Positions 28,337-36,874 of a stretch of DNA of 64,000 nucleotides are shown piece after piece. The notes under the pieces were generated by a model, which saw nothing but the letters and a program-made list of their open reading frames with translations, was not told the origin of the DNA and did no database searches. Within the stretch, counting starts at the first letter, position 1. Every line of letters starts with the position of its first letter. The stretch spans positions 2,762,277 to 2,826,276 of the forward strand of contig CATQHS010000001.1 in the NCBI GenBank assembly GCA_958296055.1. Direction: 5' to 3'. This stretch comes from an uncultured Acidimicrobiales bacterium (GTDB lineage Bacteria; Actinomycetota; Acidimicrobiia; Acidimicrobiales; Aldehydirespiratoraceae). Made by a program: the position numbers and the translations under genes.

Positions 28337-29180
28337 CGAAGCGCCGGTTGGCCAGGTAGCCGAAGACCACGCTGATCCCTATGGCCCAGCCTATGGACAA
28401 CAGCAGGTCCCGGCCCGGGCTGTAGCCGTTGTACAGGGCTCGGGAGGCGTTGGTGGCGGCCGTGAACGGGTTTATGTCGGCGAACCACCGCAGCGGCGTC
28501 GGGAACGTGGACGGGTCGACGAAGGTGGACGACACGAACGTGATCGGGAACATCCACACGAACCCGGCCGAGTTGACCGTCTCCACCGAGCTGACCGACA
28601 GGCCGATCAGGGCCATGATCCAACTGAAGGCATAGCCGAACCCCAGCAGCAGGGCGCTGGCCGCCACCGCGGCCGGAATCGAGCCCTCGAACCGGAACCC
28701 GACGAAGAACCCCACCAGCAGCATGACCGCGAACGTGACCGTGTTGCGCACCAAGTCCGAGACGGTGCGGCCGATCAGCACCGCGGACTGGCTCATGGGC
28801 AGCGAGCGCAGCCGCTCGATCAGGCCCTTCTGCATGTCCTCGGCCACCCCGGCCCCGGTGAAGCCGGAGCCGAACAGCACGGTCTGGGCGAATATCCCCG
28901 GCAGCAGGTACTGCTGGTAGGTGGCGAAGCCGGGGATTTCGATGGAGCCGCCGAACACGTAGACGAACAGCAGCACGAACATCACCGGCTGGACTAGGGC
29001 GAAGATCATCAGGTCGGGGCTGCGGGGCACCACCCGAAGGTTGCGCGTCGCCTCGGTCCAGGTGTCTCGCAGCACCCACTTGAGCCCTCGGGGCGCGTCC
29101 CACCCCGCCGCCGGAGCAGTGCGGTCGATTTCGGCGGCCGTCGTGGTCGGGGCTGGCCCGGGCGCTTCGACGGGGGTCAC
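28317..29180 (-). CDS. ABC-2 type permease (DrrB-like)
   Basis: GGSIEIPGFATYQQYLLPGIFAQTVLFGSGFTGAGVAEDMQKGLIERLRSLPMSQSAVLIGRTVSDL; GTG start overlapping the ATPase stop. Confidence 0.92.
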   Translation of the reverse strand: MTPVEAPGPAPTTTAAEIDRTAPAAGWDAPRGLKWVLRDTWTEATRNLRVVPRSPDLMIFALVQPVMFVLLFVYVFGGSIEIPGFATYQQYLLPGIFAQTVLFGSGFTGAGVAEDMQKGLIERLRSLPMSQSAVLIGRTVSDLVRNTVTFAVMLLVGFFVGFRFEGSIPAAVAASALLLGFGYAFSWIMALIGLSVSSVETVNSAGFVWMFPITFVSSTFVDPSTFPTPLRWFADINPFTAATNASRALYNGYSPGRDLLLSIGWAIGISVVFGYLANRRFARANRT

Positions 29181-30151
29181 GGCCGGGCCGGCTCGGGGGC
29201 CTGGTCTTGGGCTTCGTCGGCCCGATGGCCGGTGAGGTTCAAGAAGACATCGTCGAGGGTGGGCCGCCTCATGGCCACATCGTCGATGGCGATGCCGGCT
29301 GCGTCCATGGCCCGCACCACCTCGGGCACGAGCTGGGCCCCGTCGGTGACCGGCAGCGTCACCACCCGGCCCTGGCGCCGGACCCGGCAGCCCTCGGCGC
29401 ACAGCGGCCACAGAGCCTCCACCGCGCCGTCGGCGTCGGCCGGGTCTCGCACCTCGATCTCGATCCGGCTGCCCCCCATGCGCTGCTTGAGCTCGTCGGG
29501 GCCGCCCTCGGCGATCACCGAGCCCCGGTTGATCACCGCGATGCGGTCGGCCAGCCGGTCGGCCTCCTCCAGGTTCTGAGTGGTCAGCAGGGTGGTGGTG
29601 CCTTCGGCGACCAGATCGGCGATCAAGTCCCACATGGCCAGCCGGCTACGGGGGTCCAGTCCGGTGGTGGGCTCGTCCAAGAACAGCACCGACGGCCGGG
29701 CCACCAGGCTCATGGCGATGTCGAGGCGGCGGCGCATCCCGCCCGAATAGCCCTTGACGACGCGGTCGCCGGCGTCGGCCAGATCGAACTGGTCGAGCAA
29801 CTCTCCGGCCCGCTGCCGGGACATCCGGGGCCCGAGGTGGTGGAGGCGGCCCACGTAGTCGAGGTTCTCCCGGCCGGTCAGGCGCTCGTCCACCGCCGCG
29901 TCTTGGCCGGTGAGCCCGATGCGGGCCCGAACCCGGTGCGGCTCGGCCACCACGTCGATCCCGTCCACGAAGGCCCGACCCCCATCGGGGCGGAGCAGCG
30001 TGGTCAGGATCCTCACCGCGGTGGTCTTGCCCGCCCCGTTGGGCCCGAGCACGCCCAGCACGGTGGCCTCGGCGATGACGAGGTCTAGGCCGCGCAGTGC
30101 CTCCACGTCTTTGAAGCGCTTGGCCAGCCCGATGGTCTCCACTGCCGCCAC
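29177..30151 (-). CDS. DrrA-like ABC transporter ATP-binding protein
   Basis: LGPNGAGKTTAVRILTTLLRPDGGRAFVDG; YSGGMRRRLDIAMSLVARPSVLFLDEPTTGLD. Confidence 0.95.
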   Translation of the reverse strand: MAAVETIGLAKRFKDVEALRGLDLVIAEATVLGVLGPNGAGKTTAVRILTTLLRPDGGRAFVDGIDVVAEPHRVRARIGLTGQDAAVDERLTGRENLDYVGRLHHLGPRMSRQRAGELLDQFDLADAGDRVVKGYSGGMRRRLDIAMSLVARPSVLFLDEPTTGLDPRSRLAMWDLIADLVAEGTTTLLTTQNLEEADRLADRIAVINRGSVIAEGGPDELKQRMGGSRIEIEVRDPADADGAVEALWPLCAEGCRVRRQGRVVTLPVTDGAQLVPEVVRAMDAAGIAIDDVAMRRPTLDDVFLNLTGHRADEAQDQAPEPARP

Positions 30152-30190
30152 CGGCTCACGCTACCGGTGCCGGTGTGCGGGCGGCCGGGG

Positions 30191-31114
30191 TCAGGTGGCG
30201 GTCAGGATCTCGGCGCCGCGGCGGATGTGGTCGGCGCTGGAGGCCTCGTCGTTCATGGGCAGCATGAACAGGTCGAAATGGGCCCGATGGGCGCCGATGG
30301 CCGCGGCGATCTCGTCGGGGGTGCCCGCCACCCCGTAGAGGTCGACCATGGCCTCGGGGAGCAGCGCCGCAGCTTCGTCGAGGCGGCCCTCAAGCATCAG
30401 GCCCCTCACCTGATCGGCGGTGGCGTCGTCGAGCCCGAAGGCCGCCCGGATGTCGGGGGGCGCGTCCACCGACATGTAGGAGAAGTGGCGCAGCACCCGG
30501 CGGCGCTCGACGGCGTCGTAGGCCAGGTAGGCCGACCAGGCGATCCGGGCCGAGCCCCGCGACCGCACCTGGGCCGCCGTGGCGGGCAGATCGGCCAGGG
30601 GCTTGGCCGACAGGATGATCCAGTCGGCCTGCTCGGCGGCCAAGCGCTGGACCCGCGGCCCCCGCCCGGCCACCGCCACCGGCACCTCGCCGTTGAACCA
30701 TCCCAGGCTGACTCCGTCGACGGTCTCACCGGCCAGCAGGCGGCGGTTGTGCTCCAGCGTCTCTCGCAGAGCGGTGTAGGGCTTGGAGGCGTCCACCCCG
30801 AGGGGGTCGACCACCCGGCTGCCGCCCACCCCCAGCCCGTGGACGACCCGGCCCGGGGCCAGCTCGGCCAGGGTGGCGATGGCCGCGGCGGTGGCCACCG
30901 GGTGGCGGCTGAACGGGTTGGTGATGGCCGGCCCCACGGTGAGGCCGGTGGCCTCGGCGATGGCGGTCAACGCCACGTACACGTCGCGCTCGGTGCCCTC
31001 GTCGGCCACGAAGCAGGTGGTAGCCCCCAGCGACTGGGCCAGCCTGGCCAACTCCACCAGCCGGCGCACCGGCTGGGTCGGCTCGAACCAGACCCCCCAC
31101 TCGACCGGGCCCAC
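30191..31114 (-). CDS. LLM-class F420-dependent oxidoreductase
   Basis: GPVEWGVWFEPTQPVRRLVELARLAQSLGATTCFVADEGTERDVYVALTAIAEATGLTVGPAITNPFSRHPVATAAAIATL. Confidence 0.85.
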   Translation of the reverse strand: MGPVEWGVWFEPTQPVRRLVELARLAQSLGATTCFVADEGTERDVYVALTAIAEATGLTVGPAITNPFSRHPVATAAAIATLAELAPGRVVHGLGVGGSRVVDPLGVDASKPYTALRETLEHNRRLLAGETVDGVSLGWFNGEVPVAVAGRGPRVQRLAAEQADWIILSAKPLADLPATAAQVRSRGSARIAWSAYLAYDAVERRRVLRHFSYMSVDAPPDIRAAFGLDDATADQVRGLMLEGRLDEAAALLPEAMVDLYGVAGTPDEIAAAIGAHRAHFDLFMLPMNDEASSADHIRRGAEILTAT

Positions 31115-31117
31115 CGC

Positions 31118-31933
31118 TCAGGCCCCTTGAGCGTCGGGCCCGGGGGGTCTGGCCCCAAAGTCGCCGGCCCCGAAGTCGAAGGCGGCGATCTCGGCCATCT
31201 GCTCGCCCAGCAGCCCCACCGCCGCCTCGAAGAGCCGCTCGCCCTCCGCGGCGCTGGCCCCGGTGGGGTCGCCGATGTGGCCGTGGGGCCCGAAGTCGTC
31301 GGACAGCCACCCGAAGGAGACCGTCCCCCCGAACCGGGCGTGGCGGTTGGCGGCCAGGCCGCTGGGCACGGCCCGCACCGCCCGGTCCAGGCGGACCAGG
31401 TGGGGGCGCAGGTGCATGAACACCGACGTCTCCTCGTGTCCGCCGTGGATGCCCATGCCCTCCTCGGCTTCGGGCGAGGCGCCGCCGTGGTCGGGGGGCA
31501 CGAACGGGTGGACCAGAAAGGTCATCAGGCCGTGCCGGAGCCGGATGTCCCGGCAGGCCACGTTGAGCAGGGCCGAGTTGCCGCCGTGGCCGTTGAGGAA
31601 CACCAGCCGCCGGGCCCGGGTGGTGGCCACCGAGCGGGCGATGTCGTCGAGCACGGCCAGCAGGGTGGGCGCCGACAGCCACAGCGTCCCCGGCGACCAG
31701 GCGTGCTCGTTGGACTTCGACACCGACAGGGTGGGCAGCAGCCACAGGTCGCAGGCGTCGCCGTGGTCGGCGACCAGCCGGGCCGCGGCCTCGTGGGCGA
31801 TGACATGGTCCACCGACAGGGGCAGGTGGGGGCCGTGCTGTTCCACCGCGCCGATGGGCTGGACGATCACCGCCGATTCGGTGATCCGCTCGCCCACCTC
31901 GGGCCCGCTGAGATCCTCCAGTCGCCTGCTCAT
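31118..31933 (-). CDS. Creatininase family protein
   Basis: VIVQPIGAVEQHGPHLPLSVDHVIAHEAA...RRLVFLNGHGGNSALLNVACRD. Confidence 0.9.
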   Translation of the reverse strand: MSRRLEDLSGPEVGERITESAVIVQPIGAVEQHGPHLPLSVDHVIAHEAAARLVADHGDACDLWLLPTLSVSKSNEHAWSPGTLWLSAPTLLAVLDDIARSVATTRARRLVFLNGHGGNSALLNVACRDIRLRHGLMTFLVHPFVPPDHGGASPEAEEGMGIHGGHEETSVFMHLRPHLVRLDRAVRAVPSGLAANRHARFGGTVSFGWLSDDFGPHGHIGDPTGASAAEGERLFEAAVGLLGEQMAEIAAFDFGAGDFGARPPGPDAQGA

Positions 31934-32060
31934 AGCCGGATCGAGCGCCCTAGAACGGGCTCAAAGAGGTGCCTGCTCATAGCCGGATCGAGCGCCCTAG
32001 AACGGGCTCAGAGAGGTGCCTGCTCACGGCCGGATCGAGCGCCCTAGAACGGGCTCAGGC
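31924..32060 (-). repeat. 47-bp tandem repeat (3 copies) spanning the DinB-like gene 3' end and creatininase start
   Basis: gcctgctcatagccggatcgagcgccctagaacgggctcaaagaggt at 31924, 31971, 32018. Confidence 0.95.
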
Positions 32061-32610
32061 CCATCCGGTTGCGTATGGACATCAGCTCGCCCAGATGGTT
32101 GAAGCCGTGCCCCACTGCCGGCCATTTGAGGAACCAGGCCGCGCTCTGGCCCTCCCACATGCCGTAGAGCCAGTCGAAGCGGTCCTCGGGGGCGCCCGCG
32201 GCTCGCAGCGCCGGGGCGGGGTCGGGGGCCTCATCCAGGTCTGGCAGCCCGTCGGCGTCCAGCCAGGCCGCGGTGGCCTCGATTACCTCGAGGGCGTAGA
32301 CCCCCACCGCCTCGGGGTCCAGCACGTCCACCAACTCGGTGTCCTCGGCTTCGGCCAAGCCTCGCCACAAGTTTTCGTCGATGCCGATGCGGCCCGCCCA
32401 GCGCTCCACCACCTCGCCGCCGCCCCGGAGCACGCCGTTGACGGCCACGTCGTGGTGGCGGGCCAGGTGCCACAGGATGTAGGTGGGGGCGATCCCGCCC
32501 CCGTCTACCCGCTCGGAGCGGCGTTCGGGGGGCATCAAGCTCAGCACCCCCCGGTCGATCCGGTTCCGCAGCGACCGCAGGTCGTCAGTGACCCAAGCCC
32601 TCAGATCCAT
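32044..32610 (-). CDS. DinB-superfamily protein
   Basis: GIAPTYILWHLARHHDVAVNGVLRGGGEVVERW...HGFNHLGELMSIRNRMGLSPF. Confidence 0.7.
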   Translation of the reverse strand: MDLRAWVTDDLRSLRNRIDRGVLSLMPPERRSERVDGGGIAPTYILWHLARHHDVAVNGVLRGGGEVVERWAGRIGIDENLWRGLAEAEDTELVDVLDPEAVGVYALEVIEATAAWLDADGLPDLDEAPDPAPALRAAGAPEDRFDWLYGMWEGQSAAWFLKWPAVGHGFNHLGELMSIRNRMGLSPF

Positions 32611-32701
32611 GCTTCCATAGTAGGGTCAGGCCCGTTAGAGAGAACAAACCCTGTGAGGGTGAGCGGTTCGCTTATTTGCCGAGTCATGACCTTGAACCGC
32701 C

Positions 32702-32732
32702 GAGCCGCTGGTTGCGGATGCGTCAGCGGCTC
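32702..32732. other. 9-bp perfect stem hairpin GAGCCGCTG-13 nt-CAGCGGCTC in the unannotated 32611-32825 gap
   Basis: Read directly; no T-tract follows on either strand. Confidence 0.6.
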
Positions 32733-32825
32733 ACGTCGATTGTCGCCAATACGTATCCGCTCAGAGCGCTGCGTCGCTGTAGAGCGCGGAGGCGTCGCCG
32801 TAAGGCTGGCGAGGCGGGCCTGTAG

Positions 32826-34097
32826 TCAGTTGGCGCTGGCTCGCAGGGAGTCGACGGGCTCGAACAGGGAGGCCCGCAGCGCCGGGTAGAGGCCGGCCAG
32901 CAGCCCCACCGCCGCCCCCAGCAGGGGAGCGGCCACCGGGATGGCCGGGTTGAGCACCGGCGTCCAGGTGCGGGCGGCCGACACCGCCACCACGGTCAGC
33001 ACCCCCAGCGAGGTGCCCACCATCCCACCGAACAGCCCCACCCCGGTCGACTCCAGCAGGAACTGGTAGGCGATGTGGCGCCGCCCCGCCCCCAGTGCCC
33101 TCCTGAGCCCGATCTCGCTCACCCGCTCCAGCACCGAGACCAGCGTCACGTTGGCGATGCCGATGCCGCCCACCAGCAGCGACACGCCCCCCAGGATCAA
33201 GAACAGGGCGTTGACGTTCTCTTGGACCTCGGCCCGCAGGTCCTCGGCTTCGGGAGGGGCCTGCACCCGCACCGTGGACGGGTCGTCGGGGGCCACCGCG
33301 ATCGGCCCCTGGGCCGCGATCAGCGATGCCGCCCCCACCTCGGTGCGGATCTGGACGGTGGAGGGCGACTTCAGCTTGTAGATCTCGCGGGCCGTCCCCT
33401 CGGGCACGATGATGGCGCTGAGCAGCTCGGGCTGGCGCTCCACCTGGGCCAGGATGCCCACCACCACGAAGCTCACGTCCCCCACGAACACCACCGGCTG
33501 CTGGTCCACCCTGGTGATGTTGAGCCGCTGGGCGGCCGCCGATCCCAGCACCGCCACCCGGTCGGCTCGCTCAGAGTGCCCGTGGTCGTACCACCGACCG
33601 GTGGTCAGCTTGCCCCGCGACGCCGGGTAGATCCCCGGGGAGGCGGCGATCATCGGGATCTGGAACTCGGTCTGGCCCAGCGGGTCGATGATGGGAACCG
33701 AGCGGACCAGGGCGTTGCCCAAACCCACGTCGGCCATCGACCCGGCCGCCACCACCCCGTTGAGGCGGGTCAGCCGCTGCTCGGAGTCCCACGGCAGCGC
33801 GATCCGGGTGTTGGCCCCGGAGAACCCCTGATCGGTGGTGAGCACCACCGAGGTGGCCGACAGCTCGTCGAAGGTGGAGACGATCTGGTTCCCGGCCGTG
33901 TTCGCCACCCCCAGGGTGGCCACCAAGGCGGCGATGCCCAGCACCGCCCCCAGGGCGGTGAGCAGTGAGCGCCCCGGACGGGCGAACAGCCCGGCCAGGG
34001 ACTCCGTCACCAAGTCGAGAACCCGGAACCGAGAGCGGGGGATGCGGCTCATGGCCGCGGATCTCTTGCCCCGCGCCCGGCGGGCCCGGCGCTTCAT
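32826..34097 (-). CDS. MacB-like ABC transporter permease (FtsX domain)
   Basis: SLLTALGAVLGIAALVATLGVANTAGNQIVSTFDELSATSV...GGIGIANVTLVSVLERVSEIGLRRALGAGRRHIAYQFLLES. Confidence 0.92.
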   Translation of the reverse strand: MKRRARRARGKRSAAMSRIPRSRFRVLDLVTESLAGLFARPGRSLLTALGAVLGIAALVATLGVANTAGNQIVSTFDELSATSVVLTTDQGFSGANTRIALPWDSEQRLTRLNGVVAAGSMADVGLGNALVRSVPIIDPLGQTEFQIPMIAASPGIYPASRGKLTTGRWYDHGHSERADRVAVLGSAAAQRLNITRVDQQPVVFVGDVSFVVVGILAQVERQPELLSAIIVPEGTAREIYKLKSPSTVQIRTEVGAASLIAAQGPIAVAPDDPSTVRVQAPPEAEDLRAEVQENVNALFLILGGVSLLVGGIGIANVTLVSVLERVSEIGLRRALGAGRRHIAYQFLLESTGVGLFGGMVGTSLGVLTVVAVSAARTWTPVLNPAIPVAAPLLGAAVGLLAGLYPALRASLFEPVDSLRASAN

Positions 34098-34129
34098 GTC
34101 CGGCGCCTCATGGCCGCGTGTCCCCTCAC
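34094..34129 (-). other. Mini-ORF VRGHAAMRRRT* linking the ATPase stop (GTGA) to the permease start (ATGA)
   Basis: GTG 34129 overlaps the ATPase TGA; TGA 34094-34096 overlaps permease ATG 34097; ATGAGGCGCCGGAC/ATGAAGCGCCGGG repeat, period 14. Confidence 0.6.
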
Positions 34130-34812
34130 GCCCGCGTGTCCTGGGTCACGCGCCCGTCGTGCATGGCGATGGTCCGCTCGGCCCGGCTGCTCACCATCTG
34201 GTCGTGGGTCACCACCACGATGGTCAGCCCGTCGGAGCGCAGCTCCTCGAAGAGTTCCAGGATGGACCGGCTGGTGGTGCTGTCCAGGCTGCCGGTGGGC
34301 TCGTCGCACAACAGGATCGGGGGCCGGGTGACTATGGCCCGGGCGATGGCCACCCGCTGGCGCTCCCCCCCCGAGAGCCGGGAGGGCAGGAAGCCGGCCC
34401 GGTCGGACAGGCCCACCCGCTCCAGCGCGCCGGCGGCCCGGGCCTTGCGGTCGGACCGGGGGACGCTCCCGTACAGCATCGACAGGACCACGTTCTCCAG
34501 CACGGTGCGATGGGTGAGGAGGTGAAAGGCCTGGAACACGAAGCCGATGCGGTGGGCCCGCAGGCCGGTTCGCTCCCCCTCGGAGAGCCGGCCCACGTCG
34601 CGGCCCTCGAACCGGTAGGTGCCCGACGTGTGCCTGTCCAGCAGGGCGGTGATGTTGAGAAGGGTCGACTTGCCGCTCCCCGACGGCCCCATTATCGACA
34701 GGTAGTCCCCGCGGTCGATGGCCAGATCGGCCTCCCGCAGGGCGTTCACCTCCACCTCCCCGGAGCGGAAGGTGCGCCCCACCCCCTCCAGCCGGATCAG
34801 GGGCTCGCTCAC
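34126..34812 (-). CDS. MacB/LolD-like ABC transporter ATP-binding protein
   Basis: IMGPSGSGKSTLLNITALLDRHTSGTYRFEGRDV; LSGGERQRVAIARAIVTRPPILLCDEPTGSLDS. Confidence 0.95.
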   Translation of the reverse strand: MSEPLIRLEGVGRTFRSGEVEVNALREADLAIDRGDYLSIMGPSGSGKSTLLNITALLDRHTSGTYRFEGRDVGRLSEGERTGLRAHRIGFVFQAFHLLTHRTVLENVVLSMLYGSVPRSDRKARAAGALERVGLSDRAGFLPSRLSGGERQRVAIARAIVTRPPILLCDEPTGSLDSTTSRSILELFEELRSDGLTIVVVTHDQMVSSRAERTIAMHDGRVTQDTRA

Positions 34813-34875
34813 CCGGCGCCGCTTCCGCCGTCGCGGGGCCTGCGACCGGTTCGGCCGCCGGGGTCGCGGCCCGGC

Positions 34876-36741
34876 TCACTCACCCGACGCCACCCCCACC
34901 ACCACTAGGTCTCCGGCGGAGATCTCCCCGTCCAGCGGGGTGACCTCCACCACCCCCTGGGCGGCCAGACCGGGCTCCACCTCCACGAACCGGGCCGTGC
35001 CGTCGGGCCGGGCGATCTCTATCCGGGTGGCGCCGTCGGCGGTGGCCGACAGGGCCGCGGCCGGCACCGCCCACACCTCGCCCTCGGTTCCCCCCACCGG
35101 GATGACGACCCGGACGTTGGACCCGATCAGCTCGTCGGGGATCTCCTCGTCGGCGACGATCTCCATGTAGTGGCGGTCGCTGGACACGCCCCGGGTTCCG
35201 GCCCGGTCCTCCAGGAGGCGGATCGTGCCCGGTATCGGATCGGTCAGGGCCGGGTCCTCGATCATGGCCTCTCCGCCCTGCTTGACCAAGCTGATGTCGC
35301 GAACCGGCACCGACCCCCGCACGGCCAGGTCGGACCCGGTGACGGTCATGAAGCCGCCGCTCACCAGCGATCCCTGCTCGGCGGTTAGGGCGTCCACCCT
35401 CACCGGCATCCGGCGCAGGAAGATGATCTCGCCGGCCGGCAGCCAGGTTCCGGTTTCAGCCTCCAAGTCGGCCAGCGCCTTGGCCGCGTCGGCCAGCTCG
35501 GTCTCGGCGTCTTGCACCTGGCGCTCCTTGTCGGCGATGTCGGGCGGCGCCAGCAGCCTGGCCAGGGCCTCTTGGGCGTCGAGCAGCCCGTTGCGGGCGG
35601 TTCGCCGGGTCTTCTCCGAAGGGTTCATCAGCTCGTCCAGGGCCTCTTGGGCGTTCAGCAGCCCGTTGTGGGCCTGCCGCAATTCGGTTGCCGCCGCCGT
35701 CGGCCGCTGATCCAGGGCCTCTTGCGCGTCGGCGATGGCCTTCTCAGCCCCGTTCAGCTCGATCCGGGCACCGTCGACGGCTAGGCGCAGAGCGTTCAGA
35801 TCCGCCGGGGTGGGAATGGCGCCGGTAACCGGATGAACCCCTGTCTGGGCGCTCCTCCAGTTCTGCTCGGCTTGGGCGTAGGCCTGGGCGGCCCGCTCTC
35901 GGGCTCGCTGGGCGGTCGTCACCGCCTCCTCGGCGGCGGCGTCTTCGTCGGCGATCTTGGTCCGGGTCGCCTGCAGGCTCTCGGTGGCCGCGGTCACCGC
36001 ATCGCGGGCCCGGCGAATGTCGCCGACGGGCGGGTCGAGCAGTTCGTCCAGGGACTGTTGGGCGTCGGTCACCGCCGCCCGAGCCCCGCGAACCGCGGCT
36101 TGGCCGGGGTTTCTGGCCTCCCGCAGGGCTTTGCGGGCTGCGGTCAGGGCGTCGGTGGCGGTCCTGATCCGGGTCTGGGCCGTCCGCAGCGCCGTCTTCT
36201 CCTGTTCGCTGATGCCGTTGGCCTGGTAGCCGTTGTCCTGGTACCAGGCCCTCACCGCCTCGCCGGTGTCGTCGTCCCATTTCTGATCCGGCGCCCCGGC
36301 TAAGAACCCCAGCCGGGCCAAGGCCTGCTCGACTTGGAGGACGTCGGGGCCTTGGGTGCCGGGGCGCATGTCCCGGAACACGGGGATGTCGCCGACCAGC
36401 AGGAACACCGGCCGCCCGGCGATCTCGATGGCCGCTGAGCCCTCCTGTAGATCCTCGCCTCTTTTGGGCGCGGCCGTTACCACCAGCACGTCCGGCCTGC
36501 CTCCCAGGGCGCCGCCCAACGACAAGGTGGCGGGGTCGTCGTAGCCGACGTCGGCCCGGGTTATCACGTTGGCCGACAGCTCTTTGCGCTCTACCTCCAC
36601 GGTGATGAGGGAGGGATCCGGGGGATCGGCCTCAGCCGCGATCTGGGCGGGCGAGCGGATGCCCCGCCCGAACCACCATCCCACCCCGGCCGACACCCCG
36701 ACCAGCAGGACCACCGCCGCCACCGCCAGGCCGCGTTTCAT
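34876..36741 (-). CDS. Efflux periplasmic-adaptor-like protein (HlyD/MacA type with peptidoglycan-binding-like segment and long coiled coil)
   Basis: N-terminal TM, GPDVLQVEQALARLGFLAGAPDQKWDDDTGEAVRAWYQDNGYQANG, coiled coil, adjacent to macB-like genes. Confidence 0.8.
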   Translation of the reverse strand: MKRGLAVAAVVLLVGVSAGVGWWFGRGIRSPAQIAAEADPPDPSLITVEVERKELSANVITRADVGYDDPATLSLGGALGGRPDVLVVTAAPKRGEDLQEGSAAIEIAGRPVFLLVGDIPVFRDMRPGTQGPDVLQVEQALARLGFLAGAPDQKWDDDTGEAVRAWYQDNGYQANGISEQEKTALRTAQTRIRTATDALTAARKALREARNPGQAAVRGARAAVTDAQQSLDELLDPPVGDIRRARDAVTAATESLQATRTKIADEDAAAEEAVTTAQRARERAAQAYAQAEQNWRSAQTGVHPVTGAIPTPADLNALRLAVDGARIELNGAEKAIADAQEALDQRPTAAATELRQAHNGLLNAQEALDELMNPSEKTRRTARNGLLDAQEALARLLAPPDIADKERQVQDAETELADAAKALADLEAETGTWLPAGEIIFLRRMPVRVDALTAEQGSLVSGGFMTVTGSDLAVRGSVPVRDISLVKQGGEAMIEDPALTDPIPGTIRLLEDRAGTRGVSSDRHYMEIVADEEIPDELIGSNVRVVIPVGGTEGEVWAVPAAALSATADGATRIEIARPDGTARFVEVEPGLAAQGVVEVTPLDGEISAGDLVVVGVASGE

Positions 36742-36858
36742 GCCCGGTCCTCGGGCGGCTCTGGCGGTGCGCGCCTCATCGCCGGTGTCCCAGCGGCTCT
36801 GGCGGTGCGCGCCTCATCGCCGGTGTCCCAGCGGCTCTGGGGGTGGTACGCGCCTCAT
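36738..36858 (-). repeat. ~38-bp tandem repeat (3 copies) upstream of the adaptor gene, encoding three chained mini-ORFs MRRVPPPEPLGHRR*, MRRAPPEPLGHRR*, MRRAPPEPPEDRA*
   Basis: ATG codons at 36858, 36817, 36779 then gene ATG at 36741; each TGA forms ATGA with the next start. Confidence 0.9.
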
Positions 36859-36874
36859 CGAAGTCTCTGCCCGG

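Noticed and set aside
31924-32060. Possible CRISPR array
   Set aside because: Repeats are directly contiguous without unique spacers and no cas genes are present; better explained as tandem duplication of a gene junction.
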